Positions 1-8,312 of a DNA stretch of 64,000 nt are shown piece by piece; position 1 is the stretch's first letter; each line of letters starts with the position of its first letter. The position numbers and the translations under genes were made by a program. The stretch comes from Nocardiopsis alba DSM 43377 (lineage in GTDB: Bacteria > Actinomycetota > Actinomycetes > Streptosporangiales > Streptosporangiaceae). A model generated the notes under the pieces. It ran no database searches, had not been told where the DNA came from, and was given only the letters and a program-made list of their open reading frames with translations. The stretch lies in the NCBI RefSeq assembly GCF_000341225.1, contig NZ_ANAC01000010.1, positions 186,001 through 250,000 of the forward strand, in the 5' to 3' direction.

Positions 1-1436
1 TCGGTGCTCTCGGGCCGGGCGAAGCGGATGTTGTCGCCCAAAGAGCTGTCGAACAGGAAACCCTCCTGCGGGACCATGACGACACGGCTTCGCAGGGAGG
101 AGAAGGCGACCTCCCTCAGGTCGACCCCGTCCAGACGGACGGTCCCGCTCTCGGGGTCCATCAGCCGGGTGAGGAGTTTGACGAAGGTGGTCTTGCCCGA
201 CCCGGTCTCGCCGACGACCGCCACCCGGGTGCCCGGGGTGATCCGGACACCGACGTCGTCCAGGACCACGGGCCCCTCGGGATAGGAGTAGGTGACCCGG
301 TCGAAGTCGACCCGGACCGGGCCGCGCGGCAGGACGCGACCGGCCTCGCCGGGATCGGCGATGTCGGGAACGGTGTCCAGGACCCCCAGGACGCGCCGCC
401 ATCCGGCGATGGCGTTCTGCGCCTCGTTGAAGATCTCGGTGGCCATCATCATGGGCTGGATGAACAGGGTCATGAGGAAGAGGAAGGCGATGAGCTGACC
501 CGCGGTCAGATCTCCTCCGAGCCCGAGCCGCACACCGGCCAGGACCACGGCCGCGTTGGCGATGGCGGCGACGATCTCGGCGAAGGGCGAGACCGCCATG
601 GACAGACGCTGCGCCTTGACCTGGGCCCCGCGCGTGGCCAGGACGGTGGTGTCGATGCGTTCGGCGGTGCGCGCCTCGATGCCGTGGGCGCGGATGACGG
701 AGGCCCCCATGACGGTCTCGCCGACCGCGCCGAGCATGTCGCCGGTACGTTCGCGGACCTTGAGGTAGGCCTTGGACAGCAGCTTCTGGAGCCAGCGCAC
801 GCCGAAGAGCAGCGGCAGGAAGCAGACCCACACGACGATGGTGAGCTGCCAGGAGTAGACCGCCATCAGGACGGTGGCGACGAGGAGCTGACCGGTGCTG
901 ACCAGCAGGAGCAGCCCGCCCCACTGCATGAAGTGGCTGATCTGGTCGACGTCGCCGGTGACCCGGGAGACCAGGGCGCCCTTGCGCTCACTGTTCTGGG
1001 TCAGGACGGACAGGTCGTGGACGTGCCGGAAGGCCTTGCGGCGCAGGGTCGCCAGCCCGGACTCGGTGGCCCGGTACAGGCGCACGTTCATCAGGTAGGA
1101 GCAGATCATGGTGACGACCAGCAGCGCCGCGCAGGTCGCCACCATGCGGGTGACGAATCCCAGGTCGGGGCCGCCGCTCCCGGTGAGACCGTTGTCGATG
1201 ATCTGCTGGACGGCGATGGGGACGATGACCTTGCCCGCGGTCGCGACCAGGGCGAAGATCAGGGTGAGCCACAGACCCTTGGCGAACTCCGGGGACAGCC
1301 TCAGGCCTCGTTTGAGGGTGTCGATCGCGCCGTCCCGGCTCTGGTGCAGGGACAGGACCGGATCCCGTTCGGGGCCGCGCTCCTCGTGCCCCTCCTCCGG
1401 ACCCTCGTCGGTGCGGGGACGTGTGGGTACGCTCAT
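1..1436 (-). CDS. ABC exporter half-transporter, C-terminus beyond left edge
   Basis: Type IV ABC exporter subunit, membrane domain followed by ATPase domain. About 478 residues are in the window. After a charged N-terminus there are hydrophobic segments typical of an exporter TM domain, then the nucleotide-binding domain with Walker A GETGSGKTT near residues 408-416 and the Q-loop region VVMVPQEGFLFDSS. Signature motif, Walker B and H-loop lie outside the window. The ATG at 1436 overlaps the stop of the upstream ABC gene as ATGA, so the two are translationally coupled and probably form a heterodimer. Substrate unknown; lipid or drug export is the family norm. Confidence 0.93.
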   Translation of the reverse strand, partial: MSVPTRPRTDEGPEEGHEERGPERDPVLSLHQSRDGAIDTLKRGLRLSPEFAKGLWLTLIFALVATAGKVIVPIAVQQIIDNGLTGSGGPDLGFVTRMVATCAALLVVTMICSYLMNVRLYRATESGLATLRRKAFRHVHDLSVLTQNSERKGALVSRVTGDVDQISHFMQWGGLLLLVSTGQLLVATVLMAVYSWQLTIVVWVCFLPLLFGVRWLQKLLSKAYLKVRERTGDMLGAVGETVMGASVIRAHGIEARTAERIDTTVLATRGAQVKAQRLSMAVSPFAEIVAAIANAAVVLAGVRLGLGGDLTAGQLIAFLFLMTLFIQPMMMATEIFNEAQNAIAGWRRVLGVLDTVPDIADPGEAGRVLPRGPVRVDFDRVTYSYPEGPVVLDDVGVRITPGTRVAVVGETGSGKTTFVKLLTRLMDPESGTVRLDGVDLREVAFSSLRSRVVMVPQEGFLFDSSLGDNIRFARPEST

Positions 1437-3439
1437 CGGCTGCTCTCCTCGGTGGCGTCGCCGTCCCTCTCACGGCGGTGGGGTTCGATCGGCGCGGGCT
1501 CCTCCGGGAGGGGTTCGCGTTCGGCCTCGTTCTCGGCGGAGGCGCGTTCGTAGGCGGTGACCAGCCGGTTGTAGCCGGGTGAGGCGGTGAGGAGTTCGTC
1601 GTGGGTCCCGCGGGCCAGGATCCGCCCCTTCTCCATGTAGAGCACCTCGTCGGCGAGCTCGATGGTGGCGCGACGGTAGGCGACCACGACCACGGTGGCG
1701 GAGGAGTCGCGTTCCCGGAGCCCGGAGAGGATCTGGGCCTCGATCTGCGGGTCGACCGCGGAGGTCGCGTCGTCCAGGATCAGGAGCCGGGGCCTGCGGA
1801 CGATGGCGCGGGCCAGCGCCAGACGTTGGCGTTGCCCTCCGGAGAGGGTGGTGCCCTTCTCCCCCAGTTCGGCGTCGAGGCCGCCGTCGAGGGCGCTGAT
1901 GAAGCCGTCGGCGCGGGCCAGGCGCAGGGCGGCCCAGACCTGGGCGTCGTCGACGTCCTCGCCGAGGGCGATGTTGTCGCGGACGGTGTCCTCGAACACG
2001 AAGGTGCCCTGGGGGACGAGCGCGGCGTGCCGTGGCACCTGGTCGCGGGCCAGGTCGCGCAGGTCGACGTCGTCGTAGGAGACGGAGCCGGTGTCGGGGT
2101 CGACCAGGCGCATCAGGACGGTGGTGAGCGTGGACTTGCCCGAGCCGGTGGGACCGACGATGGCGACGGTGCGCCCCGGCGCGATGTCGAGGTCCACCCC
2201 GTCGAGGACGGTGGTGCGGGCCCCCTCGTCGGTGTCGGCCATGAGGTCGCGGCCGTCGACATCGTAGGAGTCGGCGTAGGAGAAGGTGACGTCGCGGGCG
2301 CTCAGGGCCAGGCCTCGGTTCGAGGGTTCCAGGACGCGGTCCCCGTAGACCATCGCCCCGTCGGACCTCAGGACCGACTGGACGCGGTCCCAGCCCACGA
2401 CGCTGCGGGGCAGGTCGCCCAAGAGCCATCCGAAGGAGCGGATGGGCAGGGCGAGCAGGGTGAAGAGGAAGGCGATCTGGACGAGGTCGCCGGGTTCGAT
2501 GGCGCCCGTGGACAGGCGCCACATGCCCAGGAGGAGGACGGCGAGGACACCGAGGTTGGGCAGCGCCTCCATGAAGGGGTCGAACATGGAGCGCATGCGT
2601 CCGACCTGGATGAGCGCGTCGCGCAGACGGTGGGCGGCGTGCGTGAAGCGTTCGGTCTCGGTGTCCTCCCGGCCGAGGGTCTTGACGACGAGGGCGCCGT
2701 CGAAGGACTCGTGGGCCACACCGCTGACCTCGGCCCGCAGGGCCTGGGCGTGGGAGGCCATCGGGGAGACACGGCGTTGGAAGACGACGTTGGCGGCGGC
2801 CAGGGCGGGGAAGACGACGAAGGCGACCAGGGCCAGGATCGGGTCGGTGACGATCATGGCGACGGCGGCGATGAACAGCATGAACACGCTGCCGACCACC
2901 ATGGGCAGGGGCGCCAGGGGCTGCCAGGCGGCCTCGACGTCGGCGTTGGCGTTGGAGAGGAGTTGTCCGGTGGGGTGGCGGTGGTGCCAGGCCAGCGGGA
3001 GCTCGAGGTACTTGCGGGCCACGGAGCGCCGGTAGCGGGCCTGCATGCGGAACTGCATGAGGCCGGCGAGCAGGCGGCGCAGCGCCAGCCCGACGGCCTT
3101 GCCCAGACCGACGGCCAGCAGGAGGGCGGCCGCCATGGTCAGCGCGGCGGCGGTGGTCTCACCCGAGGAGAAGGCGGGGATGATGGTCGCGTCGGTGATG
3201 TGGCCGAGGACGGACGCCGAGCCGACGGTGACGGCGGCGTGGAGCATGGCCCCGCCGACGGCGGCCAGGAAGATCCAGGGTTCGGTCCGGGCGGCGACCC
3301 ACAGGACCCGCATCCCCCGTCCGAAGACCTTCTTGTGCCGGTTCGCCTCGTCGAGGTCGGGCCGGTCCCGGGTTCCGGAGCCGGGTTCGCGTTCCTCCTC
3401 CCGCTCCTTCGGACTCGTCGCCGTGCTGCCCTGAGCCAT
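1433..3439 (-). CDS. ABC exporter half-transporter with degenerate ATPase site
   Basis: A 668-residue exporter subunit: charged N-terminus, TM domain over roughly residues 40-350, then the ATPase domain. Walker A GPTGSGKST is at 429-437 and the signature LSGGQRQR is canonical. The Walker B reads LLILDDATSAVD, so the catalytic Glu is replaced by Asp (D557), and the H-loop His is replaced by Tyr (VAYRRAT, Y588). Such degeneracy is known for one subunit of heterodimeric exporters of the TM287/288 or BmrCD type. I chose the ATG at 3439 after a purine-rich stretch; an upstream in-frame start at 3538 would add 33 unlikely residues. It overlaps the next ABC gene by 4 bases. Confidence 0.93.
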   Translation of the reverse strand: MAQGSTATSPKEREEEREPGSGTRDRPDLDEANRHKKVFGRGMRVLWVAARTEPWIFLAAVGGAMLHAAVTVGSASVLGHITDATIIPAFSSGETTAAALTMAAALLLAVGLGKAVGLALRRLLAGLMQFRMQARYRRSVARKYLELPLAWHHRHPTGQLLSNANADVEAAWQPLAPLPMVVGSVFMLFIAAVAMIVTDPILALVAFVVFPALAAANVVFQRRVSPMASHAQALRAEVSGVAHESFDGALVVKTLGREDTETERFTHAAHRLRDALIQVGRMRSMFDPFMEALPNLGVLAVLLLGMWRLSTGAIEPGDLVQIAFLFTLLALPIRSFGWLLGDLPRSVVGWDRVQSVLRSDGAMVYGDRVLEPSNRGLALSARDVTFSYADSYDVDGRDLMADTDEGARTTVLDGVDLDIAPGRTVAIVGPTGSGKSTLTTVLMRLVDPDTGSVSYDDVDLRDLARDQVPRHAALVPQGTFVFEDTVRDNIALGEDVDDAQVWAALRLARADGFISALDGGLDAELGEKGTTLSGGQRQRLALARAIVRRPRLLILDDATSAVDPQIEAQILSGLRERDSSATVVVVAYRRATIELADEVLYMEKGRILARGTHDELLTASPGYNRLVTAYERASAENEAEREPLPEEPAPIEPHRRERDGDATEESSR

Positions 3440-3794
3440 ACGCCCCCGCTTCCTGTTCCGTGACCGGTCGGTCGGGTGTTCCCGCACCCCGAAGGCCCCG
3501 GGGTGCCGGGGGAGGTCTCGGGGCGTGTCGGGCCACAACCTATCCAGCGGCTCCGACAGCTTCCACCGGATTGTTTCAGCGCGAGTCCGGTTCTTGCTAT
3601 TCCGTCCGCTCCGGGCACAAATCGGTGAACGGGGCGCGAAGGGCGGGTACGTGCGACGGCCCCATCCGTCTCGGCCCCTCCGCCCGGCCGGCCCGGTTCC
3701 GGGCCGACCGCTTCGGGTGTCCGGGACATGGCGGGGGCCCGGCCCCTCTCGTAGAGGAGCCGGGCCCGAGGCGCGGAACGTGACGACCGGTCGG
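3440..3794. other. Intergenic region, ABC pair / secreted protein
   Basis: No convincing gene. It holds the upstream region of the ABC pair, read on the minus strand, with a possible -10 (TAGGTT, minus 3542-3537) but no clear -35. At its other end is a strong hairpin at 3735-3767, listed separately. Short reading frames here have no ribosome site. Confidence 0.5.
3735..3767 (-). terminator. Hairpin terminator of secreted PG-binding protein gene
   Basis: Nine-base stem (3735-3743 with 3759-3767), a one-base mismatch, a further 4-bp stem and a TCGTA loop. It sits just past the stop of the 3795-4619 gene. There is no U-tract, as is common for actinomycete terminators. Confidence 0.7.
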
Positions 3795-4619
3795 TCAGCC
3801 GCGCGCGCCCTCGACCTCTGCGGCGGGGGCGTCCATCGGCTGGTCCACGGCGGCCGGGGCCTCGGGGGCGGTCTCCTGGGCCGGGGCCTCCGGAGCGACC
3901 TCCTGGGCCGGGGCCTCGATCGGCTGGTCCACGGTGGCGGGAGCCTCCGGAACGACCTCCTCGGCCGGAGCTTCGACCGGGCGCTCCGTGAGCTCCGGGA
4001 TGCTCACGCACCCGTTCTCGACCTGCTCGGTGATGGTCTCCTTGAAGGTCAGACGGCCGTAGATACCGTCGACCCCGATACCGGCGCCCCGCTGGACCTC
4101 CCTGACGGCCTCCTCGGTCTCGGGGCCGTAGAAGCCGTCGATGTCGAGACCGGCGTCGTACTTGCCGTTCAACAGCGACTGGAGGGCACGGACCGCGTCA
4201 CCCTGGTCACCGGGGCGAATGCCGTCCGCCTCCGACGGGAAGAGCTCGTTGCGCATCTTCACCCAGGTGTCCACGTCCAGGACACCGTCGACCGGAATCG
4301 TCCCCGCGTCCTCCTCGAACGCGATGACGGTCGCCTCGACCTCCTCGGTGAACAGGCAGCCGGGCCGCTCGGTCTCGAAGCCCAGGTGGCTCAGGAAGTA
4401 CTGGGCGGCCAGGATGTCGATGTTCGGTCCGGGGTTGTCGACCGACCACTCGGGCCAGGCTCTGGCCTCGATCTGCTCGATGACCTCCGCCGGGGTGCGG
4501 TCGAGGTCGTCCGCCGAGGCGGTCGGGGCGAGCATGAACATGCCCCCGAAGACGAAGGCGCCGGCCGTGGCCAGGGAGACGGCCCGTCGGGCGATACCGC
4601 TGCTGAACTGCTCGGACAT
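3795..4619 (-). CDS. Secreted peptidoglycan-binding-like protein, paralog A
   Basis: A 274-residue protein. An N-terminal signal peptide (RR, hydrophobic core, cleavage probably after TASA) implies export. Two repeats resembling PG_binding_1 domains follow, the first around residues 55-120 and the second, clearer, around 125-185 (LQSLLNGKYD, DIDGFYGPETEEAVREVQ, GVDGIYGRLT). The last 80 residues are a low-complexity Ala/Pro/Glu tail with APAQEVAPEAPAQE-type repeats. No catalytic domain is present, so binding or structure in the wall is more likely than hydrolysis. I took the ATG at 4619 after AAGGAG; an upstream ATG at 4676 would add 19 residues. A paralog lies immediately upstream (4810-5646). 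Confidence 0.85.
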   Translation of the reverse strand: MSEQFSSGIARRAVSLATAGAFVFGGMFMLAPTASADDLDRTPAEVIEQIEARAWPEWSVDNPGPNIDILAAQYFLSHLGFETERPGCLFTEEVEATVIAFEEDAGTIPVDGVLDVDTWVKMRNELFPSEADGIRPGDQGDAVRALQSLLNGKYDAGLDIDGFYGPETEEAVREVQRGAGIGVDGIYGRLTFKETITEQVENGCVSIPELTERPVEAPAEEVVPEAPATVDQPIEAPAQEVAPEAPAQETAPEAPAAVDQPMDAPAAEVEGARG

Positions 4620-4642
4620 GATGGGTGTCGACTCCTTATCGT

Positions 4643-4701
4643 GTGACTGAGACGACAGCATGCTCACACGGATCACGAGGAAGTTAACCCAGCGCCACGC
4701 A
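4643..4701 (-). promoter_or_regulatory. Upstream block shared by the paralog pair, copy A
   Basis: Bases 4643-4667 are identical over 25 bases to 5671-5695 upstream of paralog B, at nearly the same distance from the ATG (23 versus 24 bases). Similarity continues more loosely to about 4701. This is either a promoter/5' UTR kept by the duplication or a shared regulator site. Confidence 0.6.
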
Positions 4702-4742
4702 TATGTAACTTTCGGTCACGTCCGGACGGTCGGAACGGCGAA

Positions 4743-4773
4743 GGCCCGGGCCGCCCTCACGGGGACCCGGGCC
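4743..4773 (-). terminator. Hairpin terminator of paralog B
   Basis: GGCCCGGG at 4743-4750 pairs with CCCGGGCC at 4766-4773. It lies 37 bases past the stop of the 4810-5646 gene and insulates it from paralog A downstream. Confidence 0.65.
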
Positions 4774-4809
4774 TCGTGCGTCGAGAACTACGGAAAGACG
4801 GCGGACCGG

Positions 4810-5646
4810 CTAGTAACCGCGCACCCGCTCGGTCTCACCGGCCGGAGCCTCGACGGACTTCTCCGCGACCTCCGGAGCCTCCTCCTCGACCGTTTCGCGC
4901 ACGGCCTCCTCGGGGGCGACCTCCTCGGCCGGCTTCTGCGCGGCCTCCGGAGCACCCTCCCGAACCGGACGCTCGACGGCCTCGGAGTCGGCGTCCGCGG
5001 CGGGCCGCTCGTCCTGGGCGATCCGCGGCAGGTTCTGGCACGTGCTACCGCCCGGGGCGGTGATGGTGCCCTTGTAGGTCAGGCGACCGAACGCGCCGTC
5101 GACACCGATGCCGAGACTGCGCTGGGCGTTCCTGACCGCGTTCTCGGTGGCGGCGTCGTAGTACTCGTGGAGCGAGAGGCCCGCGTTGTACTTGGAGTTC
5201 AGCAGCACCTTGACGGCGAGGACGCCCCAACCGCGGTCACCGCGCTTGTAGGCGTCGGCCTCCGTCGGGAAGTGCATGTTCCGGATCTTCACCCAGGTGG
5301 TCGAGTCCAGGACACCGTTGACGGTGATCCCCTCACGACGTTCGAAGTTCCGAACCGTCGATTCGGCCCGGTCGTTGTAGAGGCAGCCCGGGTTCTGGGT
5401 GATGTAACCGAGGCCGTTGAGGAAGAGCAGGGCGGCCTGGACGTCGACGTTCGGGCCGGGGTTACCGACCGAGTACTGAGGCCATGACCTCGCCTCGATC
5501 TGGCTGATGATCTCCACCGGGGTCCGCTCGTAGTCGTCCGCGGCCGCGGGCGGGGCGAGCATGACCACGCTGCCGAGGGCGAAGGCCCCCGCCGTGGCCA
5601 GGGACGCGACGCGACGAGCGATTCCACTGGTGAGCTGCTCGGGCAT
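4810..5646 (-). CDS. Secreted peptidoglycan-binding-like protein, paralog B
   Basis: A 278-residue paralog of the adjacent downstream protein with the same layout: signal peptide (SGIARRVASLATAGAFALG then APPAAA), an N-terminal RTPVEIISQIEARSWP segment, two peptidoglycan-binding-like repeats (FERREGITVNGVLDSTTWVK; GVDGAFGRLTYKGT) and an acidic Ala/Glu/Pro tail. The opening of the mature protein, DDxxRTPxEVIxQIEAR, is near-identical in both copies, while the tails differ. The ATG at 5646 follows a GGGGAG-containing leader. No enzymatic motif is visible. A role in the wall is inferred from export and the domain type only. Confidence 0.85.
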   Translation of the reverse strand: MPEQLTSGIARRVASLATAGAFALGSVVMLAPPAAADDYERTPVEIISQIEARSWPQYSVGNPGPNVDVQAALLFLNGLGYITQNPGCLYNDRAESTVRNFERREGITVNGVLDSTTWVKIRNMHFPTEADAYKRGDRGWGVLAVKVLLNSKYNAGLSLHEYYDAATENAVRNAQRSLGIGVDGAFGRLTYKGTITAPGGSTCQNLPRIAQDERPAADADSEAVERPVREGAPEAAQKPAEEVAPEEAVRETVEEEAPEVAEKSVEAPAGETERVRGY

Positions 5647-5670
5647 GATGGGTTCTGACTCCCCTGTCGA

Positions 5671-5729
5671 GTGACTGAGACGACAGCATGCTCACATGGA
5701 GCACAAGAAAGACGACCCTGCGCCACGCG
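5671..5729 (-). promoter_or_regulatory. Upstream block shared by the paralog pair, copy B
   Basis: Counterpart of 4643-4701: 25 identical bases (5671-5695) followed by a looser match ending in a GCGCCACGC block. Conservation outside the coding region suggests both genes are read from equivalent promoters. Confidence 0.6.
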
Positions 5730-5813
5730 ACAATCACCCTCCGCGTTTATCTTCGCTTTAGAACTGCCCTGACCTGGGATGATTCGTCCCCCCACAAGGC
5801 CACCAGGTCACCA

Positions 5814-5847
5814 GAAGGGGCCGGCTCGTCTCCGACCCGGCCCCTTC
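5814..5847 (-). terminator. Terminator of the his operon
   Basis: Perfect 11-bp stem: GAAGGGGCCGG (5814-5824) with CCGGCCCCTTC (5837-5847), starting 10 bases past the hisF stop. It marks the end of the histidine operon. Confidence 0.8.
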
Positions 5848-5857
5848 GCCTCTTCAC

Positions 5858-6631
5858 CTAACGAACCGGGTGTCCGGCCTCGCGCAGGCTCCGTTTCACG
5901 TCGGCGATGGTGAACTCGCCGAAGTGGAAGACGGTCGCCGCCAGCAGCGCGTCGGCCCCGGCCTCGACGGCGGGAACGAAGTGCTCCACGGCCCCGGCTC
6001 CGCCCGAGGCGATCAGGGGCACGTCCACACGGGCCCGGACCCCCCTGATCAGTTCCAGGTCGAACCCGGCCTTGGTGCCGTCGGCGTCCATGGAGTTGAG
6101 GAGGATCTCCCCCGCTCCCAGCTCGGCCGCGCGCTCGCACCACTCGAGGGCGTCGAGCCCGGTTCCGCGACGGCCGCCGTGCGTGGTGACCTCGAAACCG
6201 CTGGGCGTGGGGGCGTCGCCCTCACGGACCCGACGCACGTCGGCGGAGAGCACCAGGACCTGCCGACCGAAGCGCTCGGCGATCTCCTCGATCAGCTCCG
6301 GCCGCGCGATGGCCGCGGTGTTGACCCCCACCTTGTCGGCGCCGGCGCGCAGGAGTCGGTCCACGTCCTCGGTGGAACGCACCCCGCCGCCGACGGTCAA
6401 CGGGATGAACACCTGGTCGGCGGTGCGACGCACGACGTCGTAGGTGGTCTCCCGGTCCCCGCTGGAGGCGGTCACGTCCAGGAAGGTCAGCTCGTCGGCG
6501 CCGCCCGCGTCATAGGTGCCCGCCAGTTCCACGGGATCACCGGCGTCGCGCAGGTTCTCGAAGTTGACACCCTTGACGACCCGGCCGTCGTCCACGTCCA
6601 GACAGGGGATGACCCGGATGGCCAGGCTCAC
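5858..6631 (-). CDS. hisF: Imidazole glycerol phosphate synthase cyclase subunit HisF
   Basis: A 257-residue TIM barrel. With HisH it converts PRFAR and glutamine-derived ammonia to imidazole glycerol phosphate and AICAR. The N-terminus [18 protein letters not shown] carries the first catalytic Asp, and [13 protein letters not shown] carries the second. The phosphate-binding motifs TVGGGVRS and [10 protein letters not shown] are present. Start is the GTG at 6631, overlapping the priA stop by 4 bases (GTGA); the longer frame upstream is read-through within priA. It is the last gene of the his operon, followed directly by a terminator. Confidence 0.97.
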   Translation of the reverse strand: MSLAIRVIPCLDVDDGRVVKGVNFENLRDAGDPVELAGTYDAGGADELTFLDVTASSGDRETTYDVVRRTADQVFIPLTVGGGVRSTEDVDRLLRAGADKVGVNTAAIARPELIEEIAERFGRQVLVLSADVRRVREGDAPTPSGFEVTTHGGRRGTGLDALEWCERAAELGAGEILLNSMDADGTKAGFDLELIRGVRARVDVPLIASGGAGAVEHFVPAVEAGADALLAATVFHFGEFTIADVKRSLREAGHPVR

Positions 6632-7389
6632 CGCCGACCGCCCTTCACCAGGGCCAGGGCGTCCTCCAGGGTGAAGGCGCCCTCGTACAGCGCGGTGCCC
6701 ATGATGGCGCCCTCCACACCGACCGGGACCAGGGTGGACAGGGCCTCCAGGTCGGCGAGGCTCGACACGCCGCCGCTGGCCACCACCGGCTTGTCGGTGT
6801 GCTCGCACACGGTGCGCAGCAGGTCCAGGTTGGGGCCCTTGAGGGTACCGTCCTTGTTGACGTCGGTGACGACGTAACGGGCGCAGCCCTCGGCCTCCAG
6901 ACGCTCCAGGGTCTGGAAGAGGTCGCCGCCGTCGCGCGTCCAGCCCCGGGCCGCCAGGGTGGTGCCACGGACGTCCAGACCGATGGCGATCCTGTCACCG
7001 TGGTCCGCGATGATCCGGGCGCACCACTCCGGGTTCTCCAGGGCCGCGGTGCCGATGTTCACCCGGGCGCAGCCGGTGTCCAGGGCGGCCTTCAGGGACT
7101 CGTCGTCACGGATCCCACCGGACATCTCGACCTTGATGTCGAGACGGCCCACGATCTCGCGCAACAGTTCGCGATTCTCGCCGCGCCCGAAGGCGGCGTC
7201 CAGGTCCACGAGGTGGACCCACTCGGCGCCGGCGTTCTGCCAGGCCTCGGCGGCCTTGAAGGGGTCGCCGTACCGCCCGCCGGTACCCGCCTTGCCCTGG
7301 ACGAGCTGGACGGCCTGTCCGCCCGCGACGTCCACGGCCGGCAGCAGTTCGAGTGCGGGGGTCGACGGAGTGTGCTCGCCGGTCATCAT
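6628..7389 (-). CDS. priA: Phosphoribosyl isomerase PriA (HisA, likely also TrpF activity)
   Basis: A 253-residue TIM barrel that isomerises ProFAR to PRFAR. Visible motifs are [15 protein letters not shown] (general-base Asp), [16 protein letters not shown] and the second acid [12 protein letters not shown]. In most actinomycetes this enzyme also does the TrpF step because trpF is absent; that dual role is family knowledge and not shown here. Two adjacent ATGs (7389, 7386) could both start it. It overlaps hisF by 4 bases, and a 94-bp gap with a long palindrome separates it from hisH. Confidence 0.96.
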   Translation of the reverse strand: MMTGEHTPSTPALELLPAVDVAGGQAVQLVQGKAGTGGRYGDPFKAAEAWQNAGAEWVHLVDLDAAFGRGENRELLREIVGRLDIKVEMSGGIRDDESLKAALDTGCARVNIGTAALENPEWCARIIADHGDRIAIGLDVRGTTLAARGWTRDGGDLFQTLERLEAEGCARYVVTDVNKDGTLKGPNLDLLRTVCEHTDKPVVASGGVSSLADLEALSTLVPVGVEGAIMGTALYEGAFTLEDALALVKGGRR

Positions 7390-7429
7390 GCCTTCTCGTG
7401 CTCGGTTCGGTACTGGATGGAGGTGCTCT

Positions 7430-7451
7430 CGTGTTCGGGGTCCCGAACACG
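7430..7451. promoter_or_regulatory. 22-bp near-perfect palindrome between hisH and priA
   Basis: CGTGTTCGGG (7430-7439), GT, CCCGAACACG (7442-7451): a 10-bp perfect inverted repeat around 2 bases. As RNA it would give a compact hairpin. As DNA it looks like a dimeric-regulator site. Function unknown. Confidence 0.5.
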
Positions 7452-7483
7452 GGCCGGTGGGCGGGTGGCCCCGACCGGCGTCG

Positions 7484-8137
7484 TCACAGGGTGGCGACCC
7501 AGTTGGCCAGGACCCGCGCCCCGGCGTCGCCCGACTTCTCCGGGTGGAACTGGGTGGCGCTCAGCGGGCCGTTCTCCACGGCGGCCACGAAGGGCTCGCC
7601 GTGTTCGGCCCAGGTCACCCGGGGTGCCGGGATCCGCTCGCTGGAGGCGACGAACTCCCAGTGACGTACCGCGTAGGAGTGCACGAAGTAGAAGCGCTCC
7701 TCGGGGTCGACGTCGGCGAACAGCCGCGTGCCCTCGGGCGGTGTGACGGTGTTCCAGCCCATGTGGGGCACCACGGGGGCGCGGAGCCGCTCGACCGTGC
7801 CGGGCCACTCTCCACAGCCCTCCGTGGCCCGATCCTCGGAATGGACGTCGGCCTGCTCGACACCCCGGTCGAAGAGGACCTGCATTCCCACGCAGATCCC
7901 GAGGACCGGCCGGCCTCCGGCCACACGGCGACCGATGACGCGGTCTCCGCCCGCGGCCTTGAGGCTGGCCATGCAGGCGCTGAAGGCGCCCACCCCGGGG
8001 ACGACGAGCCCGTCGGCCTCCAGGGCGACGCGCGGGTCGGAGGTGACGGTGACGTCGGCGCCGGTGCGTTCCATGGCGCGCTGGGCCGAACGCAGGTTGC
8101 CCGATCCGTAGTCGAGGACCACCACGCGTGAGGACAT
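7484..8137 (-). CDS. hisH: Imidazole glycerol phosphate synthase glutaminase subunit HisH
   Basis: A 217-residue class I glutamine amidotransferase that feeds ammonia to HisF. The nucleophile elbow [11 protein letters not shown] carries the catalytic Cys, and the His-Glu pair is in [10 protein letters not shown]. The oxyanion region [10 protein letters not shown] is present. The ATG at 8137 ([14 protein letters not shown]) fits HisH N-termini; the 21 residues upstream in frame do not. It follows the small membrane-protein gene by 13 bases in the his operon. Confidence 0.96.
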   Translation of the reverse strand: MSSRVVVLDYGSGNLRSAQRAMERTGADVTVTSDPRVALEADGLVVPGVGAFSACMASLKAAGGDRVIGRRVAGGRPVLGICVGMQVLFDRGVEQADVHSEDRATEGCGEWPGTVERLRAPVVPHMGWNTVTPPEGTRLFADVDPEERFYFVHSYAVRHWEFVASSERIPAPRVTWAEHGEPFVAAVENGPLSATQFHPEKSGDAGARVLANWVATL

Positions 8138-8150
8138 CGAGGGTGCCTTT

Positions 8151-8312
8151 CTAGAGGTAGCCGAGCCGCAGCGCGCCGGAGACCACGGCGAGCACGACAC
8201 ATCCGGCCAGGGCGACGGCGATCAGGCGGTTCTTGTTCCACAGCACGTAGACACCGCCCGCGAGGAAGCCGCCGAAGACGATGAGGAGCAGTCCCCAGAG
8301 GTCGGTGTCCAT
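8151..8312 (-). CDS. Small membrane protein of the his operon
   Basis: A 53-residue protein that conventional length cut-offs miss. It has two hydrophobic helices (about residues 5-24, [20 protein letters not shown], and 31-48) joined by WNKNR. Its ATG directly abuts the hisB stop (TAG then ATG) and hisH follows 13 bases after its stop, so it is co-transcribed and probably translationally coupled. As I recall, streptomycete his operons can carry a similar small gene between hisB and hisH. No function is known to me. The tight spacing and well-formed helices make it likely real. Confidence 0.75.
   Translation of the reverse strand: MDTDLWGLLLIVFGGFLAGGVYVLWNKNRLIAVALAGCVVLAVVSGALRLGYL

Noticed and set aside
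1601-3463. 620-codon plus-strand frame over the ABC gene
   Set aside because: Antisense shadow of a clear ABC exporter; composition is typical of reversed codons.
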